Origin: DASSUW01 sp963759375
Lineage (GTDB): Bacteria > Actinomycetota > Thermoleophilia > Solirubrobacterales > Solirubrobacteraceae
DNA length: 64,000 nt
Assembly (NCBI GenBank): GCA_963759375.1
Contig: CAVWYY010000001.1
Span: forward strand, 372,001-436,000
Reading direction: 5' to 3'
This document shows, in pieces, positions 59,783 through 64,000 of the stretch; the first letter of the stretch is position 1, and every line of letters starts with the position of its first letter. The position numbers were made by a program, and so were the translations under genes. The notes under the pieces were generated by a model. The model had not been told where the DNA came from and did no database searches. It saw only the letters and a program-made list of their open reading frames with translations.

Positions 59783-59807
59783 CGTCGAGCCGCACGATAA
59801 TCGCTCG

Positions 59808-60272
59808 ATGGATCGCTTCAACGTGTTCGATTCCGACTGCGCGTATGCGCCCGACAAGCCGGCGGGCTACCGCTCCGGAGCGGCGCGGCTAGGCCCCGTC
59901 ATCGGCTCGTCGCGGATCTCGGCGAGCGTCTACGAGCTGCCCAGCGGCGAGAGCACCTGGCCGTACCACTACGAGTACGGCGCCGAGGAGTGGCTCGTCG
60001 TGCTCGCCGGCACGCCGACACTGCGCCACCCCGACGGCGAGGACGTGCTGAGCCCCGGCGACACGATCTGCTTCGCCGAGGGGCCGGACGGCTCCCACAA
60101 GGTCACCAACCAGGCCGACGAGACCGCGCGCGTGATGATCATCTCGACGTTCGCCAGGCCGGCCGTGGCGGTATTCCCCGACAGCGGCAAGGTCGGGGTG
60201 TGGACCAACGGCGAAGGGCCGCTGCTCGTCGAGCGCTCGAGCGCGGTCGACTACTGGAAGGGGGAGGCGTGA
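59808..60272 (+). CDS. cupin domain protein
   Basis: A 154-residue single cupin: SSRISASVYELPSGESTWPYHYEYGAEEWLVVLAGTPTLRHPDGEDVLSPGDTICFAEGPDGSHKVTNQAD (shown here to mark cupin motif 1 HYEYGAEEWLVVL and motif 2 GDTICFAEGPDGSHK). Metal ligands His, Glu and His are present. A GATAAT box lies 6 nt before the ATG. It is followed by a paralogue with GTGA coupling. Confidence 0.88.
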   Translation: MDRFNVFDSDCAYAPDKPAGYRSGAARLGPVIGSSRISASVYELPSGESTWPYHYEYGAEEWLVVLAGTPTLRHPDGEDVLSPGDTICFAEGPDGSHKVTNQADETARVMIISTFARPAVAVFPDSGKVGVWTNGEGPLLVERSSAVDYWKGEA

Positions 60273-60739
60273 TCCGCCGCTTCAACCTGTTCGCCCCGGA
60301 GTTCGGCTACGACGACGCCGACCCCGAGGGCTACCGCGCCGGCATGGACCGCTTCGGCTCGAAGATCGGAGCCGAGCGGCTCGGCGGCAGCGTGTACGAC
60401 GTGCCGCCCGGCCAGAGCATCTGCCCGTACCACTTCGAGTACGGCGACGAGGAGTGGCTGATGGTGCTCGAGGGCCGAGCCAGCGTGCGCCATCCCGAGG
60501 GAACCGATGAGCTCGGCCCGGGCGACACCGTCTGCTTCCCCGAGGGGCCGGCGGGCGCCCACAAGGTGAGCAACGACACGGACGAGCCGCTCCGTGTCTT
60601 CATGCTCTCGACGCGGCGCGACCCCGCCGTCTCCGTCTACCTCGACGGCGACAAGGTTGGCGTGTTCGGCGCCCCCGGCGTCACCGAGGGCTTCTTCCGG
60701 CGCGAGACCGGCGTGGATTACTTCGACCGCGAGGTCTGA
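60269..60739 (+). CDS. cupin domain protein, tandem paralogue
   Basis: The 156-residue product parallels the preceding cupin residue for residue: VIRRFNLFAPEFGYDDADPEGY against MDRFNVFDSDCAYAPDKPAGY, the same HFEYGDEEWLMVLEG motif 1 and GDTVCFPEGPAGAHK motif 2. Clearly a tandem duplication; the pair may form a hetero-oligomer. GTG 60269 overlaps the upstream stop. Its 3' end overlaps the acyl-CoA dehydrogenase by 22 nt. Confidence 0.88.
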   Translation: MIRRFNLFAPEFGYDDADPEGYRAGMDRFGSKIGAERLGGSVYDVPPGQSICPYHFEYGDEEWLMVLEGRASVRHPEGTDELGPGDTVCFPEGPAGAHKVSNDTDEPLRVFMLSTRRDPAVSVYLDGDKVGVFGAPGVTEGFFRRETGVDYFDREV

Positions 60740-62094
60740 TCGGGCGCGATCACCTTCATCGGCAGCCGCATCAGCGCCGGCGGGGCGTTGGCGGCCACGC
60801 GCATCGCCTTGCCGGCCACCAGCGAGCGGGTCCTGGTCCCCCGGCCGAGGGTCCGGCTGAGCGGCGCGCCCTCGGCCGGCAGCCGGTGGTGGAGCGGCGG
60901 CGCCGGGTCGGCGAGCGTGCGGCCGATGACGACCCGCTGGATCTCGCTCGTGCCCTCGAAGATCGTGTAGAGCTTCGCGTCGCGGTACCACTTCTCCACC
61001 GGCAGGTCGCGCACGTAGCCATAGCCGCCGCACGTCTGGATCGCCTGCTCGCTGATCCGGACCGCGACCTCGGACGCCTTGAGCTTGGACATCGAGCCCT
61101 CGGCGTGGTGGTACGGGTGCCCCTGCGCCGCGAGCCACGAGGCGCGCCAGGTGAGCAGCCGGGCAGCGTCGAGGTCGGCGGCCAGGTCGGCGAGCGGGAA
61201 CGCGATGCCCTGCTTCTCGAGGATCGCCTCGCCGAACGCCTCGCGCTTGGACGCGTAGTCACAGGCGAACTCGAGCGCGGCGCGGGCGATGCCCAGCGCC
61301 TGGGCCGCGACCATCGGGCGGGTCTGCTCGAAGGCGCCGAGGGTCGACGAGCGGCCGTTCACCCCGTCGCGCGCCTTCTGCATCCGGTGTTCGAGCTTGG
61401 CGTCGCCGCCGAGCAGGTTCTCGGCCGGGATCCGGCAGTTCTCGAACCGCAGCTCGGCGGTGTGCGAGGCACGGCAGCCGAGCTTCTCGAGCTTGCGCAC
61501 CATGTGCAGCCCGGGCGTGTCGCCGGGCACGACGAACAGCGCCTGCCCGCGGTGCCCGAGCTCGGGATCGACGGTGGCGTTGACCACGTGCACGTTCGCG
61601 ATGCCGCCGTTGCCGATCCAGATCTTGTGGCCGTCGATGACCCACTCGTCGCCGTCACGGCGCGCGCGGGTGCGCAGGTTGCGCACGTCGCTGCCGCCCT
61701 CGGGCTCGGACACGCACAGCGCGGCCAGCTTGAGGTCCCCCGGCTCGCCGAAGCACTCGGGCGCCCAGCGCATCAGCTGGTCGGGCGTCGCCGCCTGCGC
61801 CATCGCCGACAGCGCCAGGGCGGGCATGACCACGGCCAGGCCGATGCCGGCGCAGCCCCAGAACAGCTCCTCCATGAACAGCGGCAGCGAGAGTCCCGTC
61901 GGGTCGCCGATCAGGTCGCGGTAGAAGAGCGGGTTGTAGAAGCCCTCGCGCGCCGCGGCCTCGAGCACCGGCCACGGGAACTCCTCCTCGCGGTCGTAGT
62001 GGTCGGCGACCGGGCGGATGACCTCCTCGGCGAAGCGGTGCGTGCGCTCGACGAGGTCCTGCTGCGCGGGCGTGAGGGTCATGCCGAAGCTCAT
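60718..62094 (-). CDS. acyl-CoA dehydrogenase
   Basis: FAD enzyme introducing the alpha-beta double bond in acyl-CoA. The 458-residue protein shows AALCVSEPEGGSDVRNLRTRA, KIWIGNGGIANVHVV, CRASHTAELRFENCRIPAENLLG, SKREAFGEAILEKQGIAFPLAD, CGGYGYVRDLPVEKWYRDAKLYTIFEGTSEIQR with the catalytic Glu380 and a C-terminal extension of about 75 residues that is Arg/Ala-rich. ATG 62094 overlaps the thiolase stop: first step beside the last step of beta-oxidation. Confidence 0.92.
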   Translation of the reverse strand: MSFGMTLTPAQQDLVERTHRFAEEVIRPVADHYDREEEFPWPVLEAAAREGFYNPLFYRDLIGDPTGLSLPLFMEELFWGCAGIGLAVVMPALALSAMAQAATPDQLMRWAPECFGEPGDLKLAALCVSEPEGGSDVRNLRTRARRDGDEWVIDGHKIWIGNGGIANVHVVNATVDPELGHRGQALFVVPGDTPGLHMVRKLEKLGCRASHTAELRFENCRIPAENLLGGDAKLEHRMQKARDGVNGRSSTLGAFEQTRPMVAAQALGIARAALEFACDYASKREAFGEAILEKQGIAFPLADLAADLDAARLLTWRASWLAAQGHPYHHAEGSMSKLKASEVAVRISEQAIQTCGGYGYVRDLPVEKWYRDAKLYTIFEGTSEIQRVVIGRTLADPAPPLHHRLPAEGAPLSRTLGRGTRTRSLVAGKAMRVAANAPPALMRLPMKVIAPDQTSRSK

Positions 62095-63323
62095 GCCTCA
62101 CGCTCCACGATCGCCACGACGCCCTGGCCGCCGGCGGCGCAGATCGAGACGAGCGCTCGGCCGGAACCGCGCTCGGCCAGCAGCTTGGCGACGGTGGCCA
62201 GGATCCGCCCGCCGGTGGCGGCGAACGGATGCCCGGCGGCCAGCGAGCCGCCCGCGACGTTGAGCCGCGAGCGGTCGATCGCGCCCAGCGAGTCGTCCTC
62301 CCAGGCCTTCAGCGTGCTCAGCACCTGGGCGGCGAACGCCTCGTGGATCTCGTACAGGTCGAAGTCCTGGAGGGTCAGTCCGGCGCGCTCGAGCATGCGC
62401 GGCACGGCGTGGACCGGCGCCATCAGCAGGCCCTCGTCTCCGTGCACGTAGTCGACCGCGCACGTCTCGGAGTGCGTGAGATGGGCGAGCACCGGGAGGC
62501 CGCGCTCCTGCGCCCACGCGTCGCTCGAGAGCAGCACGAGCGCCGCGCCGTCCGACAGCGGCGTGGAGTTGCCGGCAGTCATCGTGTCGCCGAAGACCGG
62601 CTTCAGCTTCGCCAGCTTGTCGGTGCTCGAGTCCGGGCGCAGGTTCTGGTCGCGCCTCAGGCCGAGGTAGGGCGTCACGAGGTCGTCGAAGAACCCGCGC
62701 TCGTAGGCGGCGGCGAGGCCCTGGTGGCTGGCCACCGTCAACTCGTCCTGGTCCTCGCGTGAGATGCCCATCCGCTCCGTGGTGATCGCCTGGTGCTCGC
62801 CCATCGACATCCCGGTGCGCGGCTCGGCGTTGCGGGGGATCTGCGGGACGACATGGTGCGGCCGCAGGTGGCCGAGCAGCTTCAACCGGCCGCCGACGCT
62901 CTTGGTCCGGTTGGCCTCGAGCAGGACCTGGCGCAGGTCCTCATTGACGCCGATCGGTGCGTCGCTGGTGGTGTCGACCCCGCCGGCGACGCCCCACTCG
63001 ATCTGCCCGAGCGCGATCTTGCCGGCCACGGCGAGCGCCGCCTGCAGCCCGGTGTCGCACGCCTGCTGGAGGTCGTAGGCGGGGGTGGAGTGGTCGAGCG
63101 CCGAGCCGAGCACGCACTCGCGCGTGAGGTTGAAGTCCTTCGGGTGCTTGAGGACCGCGCCGGCGACGACCTCGCCGGCGCGCTCGCCCTGCAGGCCGAA
63201 CCGTGCGACGAGCCCGTCGAGCGTGGCGGTGAGCATGTCCTGGTTGGAGGCGCGGGCGTACGGGCCGTTCGAGCGGGCGAACGGGATCCGGTTGCCTCCG
63301 AGGATCGCGATCTTCTCTGCCAT
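62091..63323 (-). CDS. acetyl-CoA C-acyltransferase (FadA/FadI-type thiolase)
   Basis: Thiolase of 410 residues: nucleophilic Cys89 in LQQACDTGLQAA, GGVDTTSDAPIGV, MSMGEHQAITTERMGISREDQD, YEIHEAFAAQVLSTLKAWE, GGSLAAGHPFAATGGR and the second Cys in ICAAGGQG. Related to mycobacterial FadA2, which is likewise beside FabG4. Expression starts divergent from the fabG-like gene through an operator-like inverted repeat (63332-63347). Confidence 0.93.
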   Translation of the reverse strand: MAEKIAILGGNRIPFARSNGPYARASNQDMLTATLDGLVARFGLQGERAGEVVAGAVLKHPKDFNLTRECVLGSALDHSTPAYDLQQACDTGLQAALAVAGKIALGQIEWGVAGGVDTTSDAPIGVNEDLRQVLLEANRTKSVGGRLKLLGHLRPHHVVPQIPRNAEPRTGMSMGEHQAITTERMGISREDQDELTVASHQGLAAAYERGFFDDLVTPYLGLRRDQNLRPDSSTDKLAKLKPVFGDTMTAGNSTPLSDGAALVLLSSDAWAQERGLPVLAHLTHSETCAVDYVHGDEGLLMAPVHAVPRMLERAGLTLQDFDLYEIHEAFAAQVLSTLKAWEDDSLGAIDRSRLNVAGGSLAAGHPFAATGGRILATVAKLLAERGSGRALVSICAAGGQGVVAIVEREA

Positions 63324-63331
63324 CGTGTGTA

Positions 63332-63359
63332 CGAACGTTCCCGTTCATCTGAGATTGTA
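63332..63359. promoter_or_regulatory. fadA/fabG intergenic operator and divergent promoters
   Basis: CGAACG-TTCC-CGTTC(A) at 63332-63347 is an inverted repeat suited to a TetR/FadR-like repressor. GATTGTA (63353-63359) reads as TACAAT toward the thiolase and GATTGT toward the fabG-like gene, placing the operator over the thiolase start point. Confidence 0.5.
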
Positions 63360-63378
63360 ATCGGGTAGTCGCTCACAC

Positions 63379-64000
63379 ATGGCCGATCGATACCAGCAGT
63401 TCGCCGACTCTCCACCCGGGCGCTTCATGGTCCGCCGCCTCGGCCTGCCGCGGCCCGCCGTGCTGCGGCGCGGGCCCGAGCCGATTCCGGGTCCGGTCCT
63501 CGTCGAGGGCTCGCTGCACCTGCCGCCGCGATTCGAAGTGCACGACCGGCCGAGCGACGGCGTCCAGCTACGGGGCGGTGATCTACGACGCCACCGGCGT
63601 TGCGCGCACTGCGGACCTGCGCGGGCTCTACGACTTCTTCCACGACGCGATCGCGCGGCTGGCGCCGTCCGGGCGGCTCGTCGTCGTCGGCACGGGCGAC
63701 GGTGTCGCCCAGCGCGCGCTCGAGGGCTTCGTGCGCTCGGCCGGCAAGGAGGTGCGTGCGGGGGCGACCGCGCAGCTCGTCTACGCCGCGCCCGGCGCCG
63801 ACCTCGAGTCGACCTGGCGGTTCCTGCTCTCCGGCCGCTCGGCCTACGTCTCCGGCCAGGTCATCCGCGTCGGCGAGGCCGTGCGCGACGCGCCGGACGA
63901 CTGGGAGCGGCCGCTGGCCGGCCGCACCGCCGCGGTGACCGGCGCGTCGCGCGGCATCGGCGCCGCGATCGCCGAGGTGCTGGCGCGGGACGGCGCGGAC
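63379..64000 (+). pseudogene. 3-oxoacyl-ACP reductase, FabG4-like (high-molecular-weight type), 5' part, frameshifted
   Basis: The N-terminal part of a HMwFabG (FabG4): an inactive flavodoxin-like domain (MADRYQQFADSPPGRFMVRRLGLPRP, GLYDFFHDAI, GRLVVVGTGD, LVYAAPGADLESTWRFLLSGRSAYVSGQVIRV) followed by the start of the active SDR domain GRTAAVTGASRGIGAAIAEVLARDG, cut by the window edge. The frame shifts at about 63563-63566, where GTCCAGC replaces GTCAGC: one extra C, the same kind of insertion as elsewhere. It reduces 3-oxoacyl-CoA/ACP, fitting the neighbouring thiolase and dehydrogenase. Confidence 0.85.

Overview
The window is one strongly GC-rich bacterial chromosome segment, densely packed and without rRNA, tRNA, CRISPR, prophage or complete insertion sequences. 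Gene content and order point to an actinobacterium, most likely class Thermoleophilia (Solirubrobacterales-like): recG-rsmD-coaD-(SepIVA-like), yceD-rpmF-plsX-acpP-rnc-smc-ftsY, ffh-rpsP-khpA-rimM-trmD-rplS-lepB-rnhB, yraN-comM-dprA, a mycobacterial-type fabG4/fadA cluster, an F420-type LLM oxidoreductase and a WhiG/FliA-like sigma factor. The class assignment is inference; the phylum is fairly secure.

Layout. 1-3.1 kb: end of recG, a glycolipid-binding-like gene, dodecin, rsmD, coaD and a coiled-coil SepIVA-like gene. 3.1-10.5 kb: ABC exporter, broken hydrolase, coiled-coil nuclease-like protein, divergent acylphosphatase/macrodomain pair, acyl-CoA ligase. 10.5-18 kb: ribosome, lipid and chromosome operon (yceD, rpmF, plsX, acpP, rnc, smc) interrupted by a GGDEF-EAL gene. 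18-26.5 kb: accessory enzymes, ftsY, a VanX-like peptidase, NfeD/SPFH pair, sthA. 26.5-31.4 kb: SRP and translation operon. 31.4-39.3 kb: B3/4 protein, SRPBCC-MarR pair, yraN-comM-dprA, thiD, ilvD. 39.3-45.6 kb: lipid-linked hydrolase/acyltransferase/epimerase, L,D-transpeptidase, Xer recombinase, sigma factor. 45.6-49.7 kb: EF-G-like factor, zinc-ribbon protein and an RNase H-tryptophan dioxygenase fusion. 49.7-56 kb: diguanylate cyclase, hybrid phosphorelay kinase and PAS-GAF sensor. 56-64 kb: a LexA-box-controlled operon, TetR/SDR pair, phosphoesterase, tandem cupins and a beta-oxidation cluster.

Genome-wide habits visible here. (i) Many first genes carry a TAnnnT -10 box 6-12 nt before the start codon, implying leaderless or near-leaderless mRNAs. 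Several divergent pairs share one dyad-symmetric box (TAnnnTA) with only 18-27 nt between start codons. (ii) rsmD, rnc, a winged-helix gene, the B3/4 gene and the sigma factor have no usable ATG/GTG/TTG and appear to start with CTG. (iii) Several conserved genes (recG, a hydrolase, sthA, the EF-G-like gene, fabG4, perhaps the B3/4 gene) show the same defect, one extra G or C, which looks more like sequencing error than decay.

The most notable unexplained items are a family of about 200-bp structured repeats with long terminal inverted repeats placed directly after stop codons (two complete copies between convergent genes and one partial copy), and a single open frame joining a complete RNase H domain to a complete tryptophan 2,3-dioxygenase domain.
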